From Acanthopleura granulata (Eukaryota; Mollusca; Polyplacophora; Chitonida; Chitonidae): a DNA stretch of 64,000 nt. Location: the NCBI GenBank assembly GCA_016165875.1, contig JABBOT010000004.1, positions 5,711,351 through 5,775,350 of the forward strand. Reading direction: 5' to 3'. Both the position numbers and the translations under genes were made by a program. Shown here one piece after another: positions 35,481 through 46,125 of the stretch. The notes under the pieces are model-generated. The model did not search any database and was not told the DNA's origin. It worked only from the letters and a program-made list of their open reading frames with translations. Position 1 is the stretch's first letter. Each line of letters opens with the position of its first letter.

Positions 35481-36687
35481 AACACGTGAGTTCATCAGCG
35501 AGGAGATTACTGTACACACTACGCAAAGCCAACCATTTTACAAAGATCACGATCCCGAGAAACCAGTCTACGCGACACTGGTTGATGATCACAAAGACTA
35601 CTTCATAACATCGGGGCAAAGTCGATGTTTAATAGAAGGTACAGCTAATGTGTCCAATGGTTGCGTTTGTAGGAAAGGTTGGCATGGCGTGGCTTGTAGT
35701 TACCCTAATATACTGGATGAGACCAAGTTCACACGTTTGGAAAAGCTACGTGTCCGCGATGGCGCTCCGAGAAGGATTATATACGGCATAACGTTCAATG
35801 TGGAATTTGAAATGCTGGAAATTCGCCTAAAGGATGCGGGCGACTTAATAGATCTTATCGTTGTATTGGAATCCAATTATACAGGATTTGGGGAAAGAAA
35901 GGGACTATATCTCCTAGACAAAATGAAAAAGGGATTTTTGCAAGAATACCAAAATAAAATACTTTATTTATATTTGAACTATTTTCCGACGGGTCCTGAT
36001 CCAAAAGATGGGTATTACACTGATTTTTATATGAAAAGTTATCCCAGCAGAGAAGGTCTGCGCCGGATCAATGGGACACGGAAAGATGACATATTCATTT
36101 TTGCCGATGCTGACGAGTTGCATCGAAGAGAAGCTTTGTTATTTTTGAAGCTCCATGATGGTTATCCTGAACCGGTGGGTGTGTACATGCGTAGGAACGT
36201 CTTTGGATTTTATTGGTGTTCAGGAGAGAGTTTGCTTGGTATTGGATGCTCTTTAGATATGTTGGAATCCGTATACAAAAACAGCTGTAGAGAGATTCGA
36301 GAAGCATTTTCGAATGTGGACAGATTTGTGTCTCAGTTAAACGATTACCAGAAAAAAGGAAATTATGTGCAAATGTGGCAATTTGGACAACATGATTCAG
36401 TGAATAATATAGGAGGTTGGCATTGCTCGTGGTGCATGGGACCAGAAAGGATCAGGGTCAAACTTTTGTCAGCATTCAATTACGACTTTCCTCGGTGGGG
36501 CAACTATCCGGAAAAAACAAAATTAGACTATATCAGAGATCTCATCAAAGTCGGATTGTGGTTTGACGAAAAGTCAATTTTTAAACCACAATGCATTGGC
36601 CTTCATGATCCCTATGCACCCCCTTATGTATTAAAGAATACGGAAAAGTTTAAAAAGTTATTGTTTAACCCATACAGAGAACTGTAG
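35329..36687 (+). CDS. mgat3-like: GT17 glycosyltransferase, MGAT3 (GnT-III)-like, copy A
   Basis: A single-exon 452-residue type II membrane protein. Residues 7-24 form the signal anchor (LYILLTATCISVWLA). Residues 100-125 are EGF-like (CLIEGTANVSNGCVCRKGWHGVAC). Residues 145-450 are the family 17 domain: RRIIYGITFNVEFEMLEIRL, VVLESNYTGFGE, DDIFIFADADEL (the acidic D-A-D expected to hold metal and UDP), FLKLHDGY, GGWHCSWCMGPE, FNYDFPRWGNY and a final NPYREL. GnT-III adds the bisecting GlcNAc (beta-1,4 to the core mannose) of N-glycans in the Golgi; substrate here is inferred from family. It is shorter than mammalian MGAT3 (about 530 aa), mainly in the stem. An acceptor (TTAAACAG) just upstream suggests a separate 5' UTR exon; a donor-like AAAG|GTACGT lies near 34818. 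The tandem copy at 44767 has 21 residue differences. Confidence 0.95.
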   Translation: MKLKKRILYILLTATCISVWLAMKWSSGPLIQTLYNRPVCSHVGVSQRNVKTREFISEEITVHTTQSQPFYKDHDPEKPVYATLVDDHKDYFITSGQSRCLIEGTANVSNGCVCRKGWHGVACSYPNILDETKFTRLEKLRVRDGAPRRIIYGITFNVEFEMLEIRLKDAGDLIDLIVVLESNYTGFGERKGLYLLDKMKKGFLQEYQNKILYLYLNYFPTGPDPKDGYYTDFYMKSYPSREGLRRINGTRKDDIFIFADADELHRREALLFLKLHDGYPEPVGVYMRRNVFGFYWCSGESLLGIGCSLDMLESVYKNSCREIREAFSNVDRFVSQLNDYQKKGNYVQMWQFGQHDSVNNIGGWHCSWCMGPERIRVKLLSAFNYDFPRWGNYPEKTKLDYIRDLIKVGLWFDEKSIFKPQCIGLHDPYAPPYVLKNTEKFKKLLFNPYREL

Positions 36688-36893
36688 ACGGACATGTAAG
36701 CCTACATTTTTTGGGGACAGTCGTTTTCACTCATTGTTCACAGGAAGTTCCGTTTACTTTAATGGTAAACTGGTGTTATCTATTGAGAAGACTGCAAAAG
36801 AATGGTCCAGCGTTAACTTACAAGGAAAAAAGTTTATTTGTTGTTGTTTGGCTGCACTAACATCAACTGGTTAGTGCTTTGACGGTGTGACAG

Positions 36894-36899
36894 AATAAA
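36894..36899 (+). terminator. Poly(A) signal AATAAA of GT17 A
   Basis: AATAAA stands 207 bp after the stop codon, inside a 3' region that is otherwise conserved in copy B, where the same place reads AAAGAAAGG. Confidence 0.5.
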
Positions 36900-37149
36900 T
36901 GAGATGACACCCACCAAGCATTGGAATTCTGGCTTTAATACTTATATTTGTTAATATTCTTGTATTTTTCTGGTCCGTGAACTGTCAAACTAAGATAGAC
37001 GAAAGGATGTGAGTGCGGATGTAAGTCTCAAGTGCGTCTCACCCCTCTGGTCCGATTCCCTCCGAGAGCATTATCGTGCAGTTTCACTGCGGTCAGTATT
37101 GAGACAGTAGTCAAAAAAACGTTAGAAGAGCACTGCGTTGACCAGGCCG

Positions 37150-37270
37150 AATATGGGACTGATACACACAAATACTGAGATGTTGCAAAAATGAGATACT
37201 GCATACTTACTGAGATGTTGCTTACGCAAACCGAGATAATGCACACACATGCTGAGATATTGCACTCATA
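37150..37270 (+). repeat. Short minisatellite, copy A
   Basis: Four or five units of CTGAGAT(A/G)TTGC(A/T)(C/T)ACA about 20-25 bp apart; the copy-B array (47165-47275) is cleaner. Confidence 0.6.
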
Positions 37271-39904
37271 TACTGGACACTGGACCTAGACATTAAACTC
37301 AGTAATTAATAGTTGTAACTAGTAGTGGTGGTAATTTGTTGAGAAATATTCAAGGTAGCTCAAATAATTCATGTACCGCTGAAAATCGTTGTCCAGATTG
37401 ATAGAAACAAATTGACGTCATCAGGAAAAGTATGTGTGCGTGTGAGTAAAGGGGAGGGGGTGTGGGATATATTTACTTATTTTGGGTCCAGGCCATGTGC
37501 CTTATTTTTGTTAAAGTTTTTATTAGGGGATCCAGCAGTAGGTAGGTTTAAGTTATGTCAGGAGAAAAAACAATAATGCAGCTCATGTGGTTTGCCCGAC
37601 ATAGTGGAACACATAACCTGAATATAAATCCCTGAAATCCAAAATTCGAATGATATGAAATTTATTCCTTCAATGGATTGAAATCTCTTAGGGTCTGATA
37701 GAATGGGCTACAAAAAACTCTGCTGGAAAACATGGTTTGGTGGACATAGAAGACATGTTTGAAATAAATTTGGTCTATATGCAAATTCGGTAAATGTATA
37801 TGAGGGTCATTGAAACTTCATCAGAAAGGCCAAATTTAAAATCAACACAGAAGAAACGATGAAAAATTGTTTTAGATGCAGCTAGACGTAAGGTTTATGA
37901 ATATGTTAAGATATAGTCATTTTAACTGACCGGAAGTGACATTACAAAAACCGGAAGGGATCATATCCCCTATACAAATAACCTAGAGACAAGGGAGCAA
38001 CACCATTTGCTGGCCTTCAGGCCAGTAGATAGAAAGTTTGCCAACCGAAATTACAAATGATCCTTTACGACAGGATCTAATCACAGCAAAACACAGACTA
38101 TGGGACTTTAGTTGTGAATTCTTCAGATCACCATTCTCTACTTTTGGCTGATTTACTCCTCTCTAAATCTCAATGTAAAGTCCTACTTTTTTGATAAGAA
38201 GAAATTGAGCTCTCAGATAACAGAAAGTTATTTCAAACTATCCAAAAGTACCAACGTCCTAACGATTTATGCAATCGATTACTGTTTCCATTTTGAATAT
38301 CTATAAGGTTAGGGCTTCCATTTGCTATATAAACGCTTACTTTATACTTTGGTCTATTTGTAAATAAATGTAAATTAGAACATATAATTCTTGCGTTTTA
38401 CTAAAATGTAAACCATCTTGTCGAGGAAGTTCTGTGGTAGCAGTTAGCTTAGGGTAATCCTCTGGACAGAAATAAAGCATTAAAATAAAATCTGGGCGCT
38501 GAATCGAAATATGGCAATCTATTTTACCAGAGGTTTCAAGACATTATGGGAAGTGAGAAAAAAAACAACAACAACAACAAAAAAAAGATAATGGTCCATT
38601 TATGCAAAAGGGTGTCTTGAAATATGTCCACAAAAATTAATAATAACAACAACAATAACAATAATACAGCTACAACAACGACAATAATGTTAACAAACAT
38701 CTTACAATAGGATTCGATCTCACCTCAATTGGATTCCAACAAAACCTGAACTATACGGTTTGGTTACAGATGTTTCTTTATTACTGTACATTTTTCGTGT
38801 TAGTGAGTGAGTGGTTGGTGTTTAACGTCGTACTTTACAATGTTTCAGTCATGTGACAACGATTTACGCGTTAGTAGAACCTTAAATACGTCATACATGT
38901 AAAAGTAAATAAGTTTGCATTTAGCTGATAACTTGTGCTATGTATGTAGAAATCACTTGCATACAACAGAAACATCATAAAAGGTATTACAAGCATGTCG
39001 GATATTCTATTTTCACTCCATTGTTAACCAACATGAAAAGAGGCTGAGGTTTCCTTATGCATTATGCATTTGATTTTACAATATTTCTTTTGTACTGGTA
39101 ACGAGGACTGTATCGATTTTTTCTTTTAATCTTGACTATATAATGCAAATATTGACTTTGCATGGTTTAAAGACAAAGTATTGTGAGATATGTAATGGGT
39201 TTGGTGCACTGGATTTTACAAACATATGTCTTTCCAAGATTTAACGATATCAGTGATTGTGATGTTACTATTATCAATAATACTGGTCTCGGGGGCTTTG
39301 ACTTGTTTGTGATTTGAACTGTTCGCAAGCCATTTTACCTAGAGAATTGTTTGTCCCGATTAAAGTCCTGAATGGCTATTTCGATACTTAACCCTAATTT
39401 ATTTATGTTCTGTATTTATTTGAGTGTTGTTTAATATCACCTTAGTTTTGGTTATATGTATTTAAATCGAAACATAACGACAGGAAACAAAAATTATGAA
39501 TGTATTTTTATTCTTCTTGAAGCTAAAGAAAAGGTGACTTTTGACCACAGATGAAACCTGGTAAAGCACCAATGAGTCAAGGGCATCTGGCCTAGAGTAC
39601 TTACCTGGGGCCGTCACCTGGGACAGGTGCCAAGACACTCCAAACTATGTGGCATGCTGCCATAACACGGTACCATATGCGGTGGCAAACTGTCATCCAG
39701 CCCCATAGAGATATTTACTGTTCACTCTTCCCTGTGTCTCCACTGCTGGACTTGATGTCTGAAACAGATTTTGACAAAGGTTTATTCTAACTAAGGCTTT
39801 GATAGTAGAATATATTCCTGCATATGGATGTCGGTTAAGGTCATTGCCCGAGGAATAGAAGGAGAATGTTATAAAGATCCATCCATCTCTTTGCACTCTT
39901 TGCA

Positions 39905-40240
39905 CATTAACTTGTCATCGCTTCGCACTGTGGTGCCGTTGCTTCATCGGACACCATTGTACGATGGTACATGTATACAATGATGGTCTTAACCCCCTTC
40001 CATGATGATGTGCTTAACCATGTTGTAAGCCTGTCGGGCCTACCGCAAATTTTGCTTCAATCGGACTTACTTTAAACTGTTGTGTCGACCACTTCACAAA
40101 TTCTCGGGATTCCAGGTCAGAACATTGCCTACAACTTTTCTTTCGGCGTTTTTGAGACACACAACTGGCTAAGAGTTTTAAGAAGTACGTTGTATATGTT
40201 GTGTTAGGAAATCAACTAGTATACCTGGAAAACCACTGCC
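39905..40240 (+). repeat. Dispersed repeat, copy in duplication A
   Basis: Shares CTTGTCATCGCTTCGCACTG, ACGATGGTACA, GATGATGTGCTTAACC, GGGATTCCAGGTC and ACAACTGGCTAAGAG with 49990-50345 and, more distantly, with 53560-53965, which lies outside the duplication. Confidence 0.6.
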
Positions 40241-40533
40241 CGCAAAAGGTCGGCTCTGAAACTAGGACAGGCACCATTGTATGCTTAATACTTCAGTTGA
40301 GGGATGATTAAAAATGCATTAACGTAATAACAACAATGGATAGTATAGTTTTAATATTGTTTCTACCTGTATAGCAGTTACGATTTACAAGGTACAAATC
40401 ACAAAATGCTCTGATGACAATATGGCTGCAGAATGTCTCTGCATACCATTGTACAGGTATACGAGAGAATTAGGTTTCACATTAGTGTAACGCTGGAGAT
40501 CAAATTGTCACCCAGGTAAGTAGGCTTATAATG

Positions 40534-40672
40534 CTATCCGCTTATGACATACTGCCTGATGCCACGATAAGGAAATTTGAGATCAGCTTATGACACATTG
40601 CTTGACGTCACCTTAAGAACTGGTGAGATCCGCTTGTGACATATTGAAGTCAGCGTAAAGAATGTTAGATCA
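40534..40672 (+). repeat. 46-bp minisatellite, array 3, at the A/B junction
   Basis: About three units (CTTATGACATACTGCC, GAGATCAGCTTATGACAC, CTTGACGTCACC) at the left edge of copy B, matching array 2 at the left edge of copy A. Confidence 0.85.
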
Positions 40673-43077
40673 GCTTATCACTAGACACTGTTCTCATGGT
40701 AGCAAATACAATTTTGAATAATGCACCTGCTTATATCCTTATATTTGTATATTGGCCTAATTTTCAAAAGGTCGGGACTTTTTTGTCTTTGGTGTGAAAT
40801 ATTAAGTAATATATTACTGAAGTATTTTCACCGATGTATATTCCGAGGATAATTTCGTTCTGGTCTTCGGTGATTTATTTATGTAAAATAGATCTAATGT
40901 AATAGCCAATACTCTATACGACGAACCAACAAGACAAAAAAAGCACTGTAAAGAACTGAAGCTATGTAAACACTTAGGAGTAATACGACAACCTTGTGTG
41001 GGCTGCAGAAGATGGAAGACGGTTGAAGAATAGCTGAACAAGTCAACAAAACTGAAAGTTACCGGTAACAATTAAAGTAAATAGACCCAATGTCCGCCCT
41101 GAACCACCACATAAAGTACGTAATAGGTACGATAATGCAGGGATTGAATTTTCTAGGACACACCATTCAGCTTACTTGGCTTCATTACTTGTCTCTTAAG
41201 GTTTCTGCATAGATCCCCTGAGAGGAAGGCCGCTGTGGCATTATCCCAATAATAATCAGCCCGGATACGAAGCCGTGCCCATGTTTTATTCGCAGGCCAG
41301 CGGTGTGGGTAGACAGGCATGGCCTGACGTTCTGAAACGGCAACGCTTGACTACAAATGCAGATACCATTACACACGGATATGGGACTCACACACTTGGC
41401 ACAATGGGACAACTTTCCAGCGTAGAGAATGTAGTGTAAGAGGGACACGATATGGGTTTATGTTGAGTAAGGTAAGTGTGCATTGAACGGGTTTATTCCT
41501 TATACGATAAAATACCTGCAGCGCCATATCCTACCTGGTAGGTACAAGTACAATTAAGGCTTTCTGCACGTCTACCTGACTGAGATCCATTCTGCACTTT
41601 TACCAGTTTCTGTTACCCACAAATATAATAATGTGACATTACAATCGGAAAATGTTAGGTCCCAGCGCCCCCGTCTTTTGTGCTTTGTCACGACCTGTTC
41701 ACCGTAGCCCATATAGCTCTTAGCCATAAAGCAATTCGTGCATGTATTGATCACTCGACAACGCCCAGTTCTTGACAACTGACCTGCAATGCAGCATTTA
41801 CCATTCTATACTGCCATGCATTCGAGGCTCATTTATACTGGACATTGCCATGATCCCAGGAGTATGCAGTGTGTCCTGGCTAGGGCCTGTGCTATACAGT
41901 ACGTCTTGTGATCTTAATTTCTGTTCAGCTATCCATCTGGTTACCTGTGATCTAATTTTCAGTTACATTTAACAGTTGGGTGCATTAGTTATTTCAAACA
42001 GGACACCACGACAGAGCATATGTAGACCATTACTACGGGAACAACCACATTCGCAAGGAACAGCTTACACGGGTAAATATTGGTTGCTTTTTTTTATAAA
42101 TATTGACAGTTTTTTTAAATAAACTCTTTTATTTTAAGTTGGTCGGATAAACTTTACAGAACATAGCTATGTTGTTTTAAGGTAGTATGTAGAAAAGTAC
42201 CTCACTTGCACTCACACAACCCACACAGCAAAGTGTCGAGAAAAAATAACCTACGAATGTTGACCAACATTTCAGGTCAGGTATAATTTGACTACAATTG
42301 AACACAAAAAATAAAAATATTTAATTATCCCCAGCTTAGTGAACGTAATCGTTTGACTGCCCAATAGAGTTTAATTCCGCTTTCTCTGCTATTGAAAGGT
42401 CACTGAATTTTTTAAAATATTTTTTCTGTGATACGCATGGTTTACTTCTTATATTCGGGGGCCACTTGCACGAAACCCTCGAAACTACCATGGCAACCAA
42501 TACTGTAGGTATGGTAACTATGTGCTCGCAACGTTAAGAAGGCTTCGTCCAAATGGACCCAAAAATTAAGATTCAAAGAAATTTAGACACACTCCGTCCT
42601 CATATATATATACTCACAATACTTTCGCAGACATCAACCATGTATGGTTTATTATCTGAGCTCAATTTTTGCTCAGACTACATTTATTATACGAGTTTAA
42701 AACAAGTGTCTCTATATTTGAACAAACGGACCCTAGACGTGAGGACCTGTGAAGCCTTTCAGTACATTTCTCTGACCGCACAGCATACCAAACAATAAAA
42801 CATGGTATCACATCTGACCACACAAGTATTCAGTTGATAAGGCCAATGCGAATACTCATGACATATTTAACTGTCCGGTACAGAATGTCATTGCTCTTGG
42901 GCATCAAGCTGCATAAGTAACACCTATTAATAATGTTATTATATGTAGACCATGGAGCATAGTTGTGTCAATATTCCTACCTCACCGAGTGCGACACTTG
43001 GTGATATCCGAAAACATGTTTTTGATCCGACAAGGTGCGATCATTAATTTTACGGCAATTTAAAGGATATCATATAT

Positions 43078-43202
43078 TTATTTATTTATTTATTTAATTA
43101 TTTGATTGGTGTTTTACGCCGAATCAAGAATATTTTACTTATACGCCGACGGCGGAAACCGATGACCTATGACGAAACCCATGACCATCCGTAGGTTGCT
43201 TG
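43078..43202 (-). repeat. SINE fragment, copy B only
   Basis: (TTTA)n tail complement, TTGATTGGTGTTTTACGCCG and TATTTTACTTATACG, then a damaged body (CATGACCATCCGTAGGTTGC). It interrupts a stretch that is continuous in copy A at 33655; GATATCAT and GATAACAT at its edges may be the target duplication. Confidence 0.8.
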
Positions 43203-43354
43203 ATAACATCTAAACCTGACGCTGTAGCAGTTAAAATTTCAATTGAATAAGGATCTAATCCTTCATATTCCTCATGAAAAATTAATAATTTTAATAGAGC
43301 TATTGCTGTTCGAACTTGTTGCTTTCATCTCAGTCTTAAGCAAAATCAACAAAG

Positions 43355-43740
43355 GAGCCTCCGTTAGCGTGCTAGTTCAGCACAATGGCGCAGAATCTTG
43401 ATAAGCACAATGGCACAGAAGCTAGTTCAGCACAATGGCCCAGAAGCTAGTTTAGAAGAGTTGCCCAGAGTATAGCTCAGCACAATTGCGCAGAACCTAG
43501 TTCAGCACAATTGCGCAGAACCTAGTTCAGCACAATGGAACAGAAGCTAGTTCGGCGCAATGGCCCGGAATCAAGTTCAGCACATTTGAACAGAAACTCG
43601 TTCAGCACAATGGAACAGAAGCTAGTTCAGCACAAAAACCCAACACGATAGTACAGAAACTAGTTCAGTACAATGGCCCGGAAGCTGGTTCAGCAAAATG
43701 GAGCAGAAGACAGTTGAGCACAATGGTTGCGCAAGACAGC
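43355..43740 (+). repeat. 25-bp minisatellite derived from the SINE head, expanded form
   Basis: About fifteen units of CTAGTTCAGCACAATGG(C/A)(A/C)CAGAAG. The first is preceded by CCTCCGTTAGCGTGCTAG, the SINE head. Copy A has only about five units at 34139-34290. Confidence 0.8.
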
Positions 43741-44766
43741 ACTGACACATAAATATTCAACGAAGTAGGTTTTTGACATCCCTTAATTATGACGCCTTAA
43801 GTAATAATTGCTTGAAGACGCAACCTTATTCCACCCTTATTCCAGACGTCTTGTCCGACAGTCAGCCGTAAACAGTACAGATCACAGTGCACAGAGTAAT
43901 CAATCAAAACATAGAAAATCTCTGATATCTGCAAAAAACCCTGTTAAAATAGACATATAACTGGTATAGTTGGATAGTCGAGATTTTTCGGAATTTGTAG
44001 TTATGGATGGGTTTAAATACATCCTCAACCTTAATACGGTCTATTTTATTGCAAAAAATGTTTGCATAGCCTTTGTATGGAGTACATCGATCCCTAGATC
44101 ACCTGTCGGCTAAATTGGTGTGGCCTTTATGGTGTAATCAGTCAGGTGTGACCAGTCGGCCGGATTAGTCTTCCCTGCAGCATTTGTCTTCGTTCTGAAA
44201 CGTTATACATGGGAGTATAGAAAGGTGAACAAGGGAGTCAGTGCTGTAATAAAGGTATCATAAGGTTCAACATGGTGAATACTAAACCAGAATGTATAGT
44301 TAGGATTTCACGAAATGCTGGCCCATTTCCGATTTATTGTTGCTATAACTTATTGCTGGTTTCAACTCGGAGAATTGCTTGCTTTCATAACGTGTTATTG
44401 TATGTTCCAGTTCTATTAAAAAAAATAAATAGCTCTTTTCCATTAACCAGCTTACCAGATCTTGCTGGAAGCATTATAACATCAAACGATATGCAGTGCT
44501 TGAAGGTGTGTGTACCAAATGTGTACAGTGCTTACAACTGGGTAAATTGTTGTCTAGATTATAATATCTACTCAGATCACCAGATCCAGTTCTTTCACTG
44601 TCGTTAGTTTCCACTTTTTTTTTTCGTCGTCGATCCTGTCAACATTGCAGAAAAAAATTATCTCCAACGCAAAGCAAACATGCTAACACTAATCAGTGCA
44701 GTAATGCATGTTTTGTTTTTTTATTAAACAGGAAAAACACGATGCCCACCTTCCAATGACGAAAAA

Positions 44767-46125
44767 ATGAGGCTACAGAAAAAGGTTCTTTACATTCTGT
44801 TGACAGCCACATGTATATCTGTCTGGTTGGCGATGAAATGGTCTTCAGGGCCCTTGATTCAAACATTTTACGACAGGACTGTGGGTTCACATGTCGGTGT
44901 CTCTCAGAGAAACGTTAAAACACGTGAGTTCATCAGCGAGGCTGTGACTCTACACACTATGCAAAGGCAACCATTTTACAAAGATCACGATCCCGAGAAA
45001 CCAGTCTACGCGACACTGGTTGATGATCACAAAGACTACTTCATAACATCGGGGCAAAGTCGATGTTTAATAGAAGGTACAGCTAATGTGTCCAATGGTT
45101 GCGTTTGTAGGAAAGGTTGGCATGGCGTGGCTTGTAGTTACCCTAATATACTGGATGAGACCAAGTTCACACGTTTGGAAAAGCTACGTGTCCGCGATGG
45201 CGCTCCGAGAAGGATTATATACGGCATAACGTTCAATGTGGAATTTGAAATGCTGGAAATTCGCCTAAAGGATGCGGGCGACTTAATAGATCTTATCGTT
45301 GTATTGGAATCCAATTATACAGGATTTGGGGAAAGAAAGGGACTATATCTCCTAGACAAAATGAAAAAGGGATTTTTGCAAGAATACCAAAATAAAATAC
45401 TTTATTTATATTTGAACTATTTTCCGACGGGTCCTGATCCAAAAGATGGGTATTACACTGATTTTTATATGAAAAGTTATCCCAGCAGAGAAGGTCTGCG
45501 CCGGATCAATGGGACACGGAAAGATGACATATTCATTTTTGCCGATGCTGACGAGTTGCATCGAAGAGAAGCTTTGTTATTTTTGAAGCTCCATGATGGT
45601 TATCCTGAACCGGTGGGTGTGTACATGCGTAGGAACGTCTTTGGATTTTATTGGTGTTCAGGAGAGAGTTTGCTTGGTATTGGATGCTCTTTAGATATGT
45701 TGGAATCCGTATACAAAAACAGTTGTGGAGAGATTCGAGGAGCAACTTCGAATATGCACAGATTTGTGTCTCAGTTAAACGATTACCAGAAAAAAGGAAA
45801 TTATGTGCAAATGTGGCAATTTGGACAACATGATTCAGTGAATAATATAGGAGGTTGGCATTGCTCGTGGTGCATGGGACCAGAAAGGATCAGGATCAAA
45901 CTTTTGTCAGCATTCAATTACGACTTTCCTCGGTGGGGCAACTATCCGGAAAAAACAAAATTAGACTATATCAGAGATCTCATCAAAGTCGGATTGTGGT
46001 TTGACGAAAAGTCAATTTTTAAACCACAATGCATTGGCTTTCATGATCCCTATGCACCCCCTTATGTATTAAAGAATATGGAAAAGTTTAAAAAGTTATT
46101 GTTTAACCCATACAGAGAACTGTAG
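44767..46125 (+). CDS. mgat3-like: GT17 glycosyltransferase, MGAT3 (GnT-III)-like, copy B
   Basis: An intact 452-residue paralogue of the gene at 35329, same strand, same domain plan: anchor at residues 7-24, EGF-like module at 100-125, GT17 domain at 145-450 with FADADEL and GWHCSWC. The two proteins differ at 21 residues: 13 within the first 67 (anchor flank and stem), five around residues 320-333 (CGEIRGATSNMHR here) and three near the C-terminus. The metal-binding D-A-D and all cysteines of the EGF-like module and catalytic domain are kept; Cys40 of copy A is Gly here. Between them 755 bp are identical. Its upstream ATG (44742) is stopped after five codons, before the main start, and no AATAAA stands where copy A has one. 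It is probably functional; expression may differ from copy A. Confidence 0.95.
   Translation: MRLQKKVLYILLTATCISVWLAMKWSSGPLIQTFYDRTVGSHVGVSQRNVKTREFISEAVTLHTMQRQPFYKDHDPEKPVYATLVDDHKDYFITSGQSRCLIEGTANVSNGCVCRKGWHGVACSYPNILDETKFTRLEKLRVRDGAPRRIIYGITFNVEFEMLEIRLKDAGDLIDLIVVLESNYTGFGERKGLYLLDKMKKGFLQEYQNKILYLYLNYFPTGPDPKDGYYTDFYMKSYPSREGLRRINGTRKDDIFIFADADELHRREALLFLKLHDGYPEPVGVYMRRNVFGFYWCSGESLLGIGCSLDMLESVYKNSCGEIRGATSNMHRFVSQLNDYQKKGNYVQMWQFGQHDSVNNIGGWHCSWCMGPERIRIKLLSAFNYDFPRWGNYPEKTKLDYIRDLIKVGLWFDEKSIFKPQCIGFHDPYAPPYVLKNMEKFKKLLFNPYREL

Larger units (their letters stand above)
31000..40425 (+). repeat. Tandem duplication, copy A (carries GT17 gene A)
   Basis: Sequence from the end of minisatellite array 2 to about 40425 recurs in the same order at about 40533-50985. 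Landmarks: CTAGACACTG near 31191 and 40683, the GT17 coding regions offset by 9438 bp, and ATGGATAGTATAGTTTTAAT near 40335 and 50890. Relative to copy B it has extra blocks at about 31320-31820 and 32420-32950 and lacks others. Left edge is approximate because it lies in the minisatellite. Confidence 0.88.
36700..40425. other. Non-coding right part of copy A
   Basis: No gene. It holds a short GAGATA(C/T)TGCA(C/T)ACAC minisatellite (37150-37270), an ACAACAATA-rich run (38560-38695), a fragment of the GTTTAACGTCGTACTTTACA repeat (38807-38850), and from about 39905 a dispersed repeat that has a third copy at 53560. Confidence 0.6.
40673..44040. other. Non-coding left part of copy B, no gene found
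   Basis: Aligns in blocks with 31190-34620. It contains the SINE fragment and the expanded minisatellite listed separately. Confidence 0.55.
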
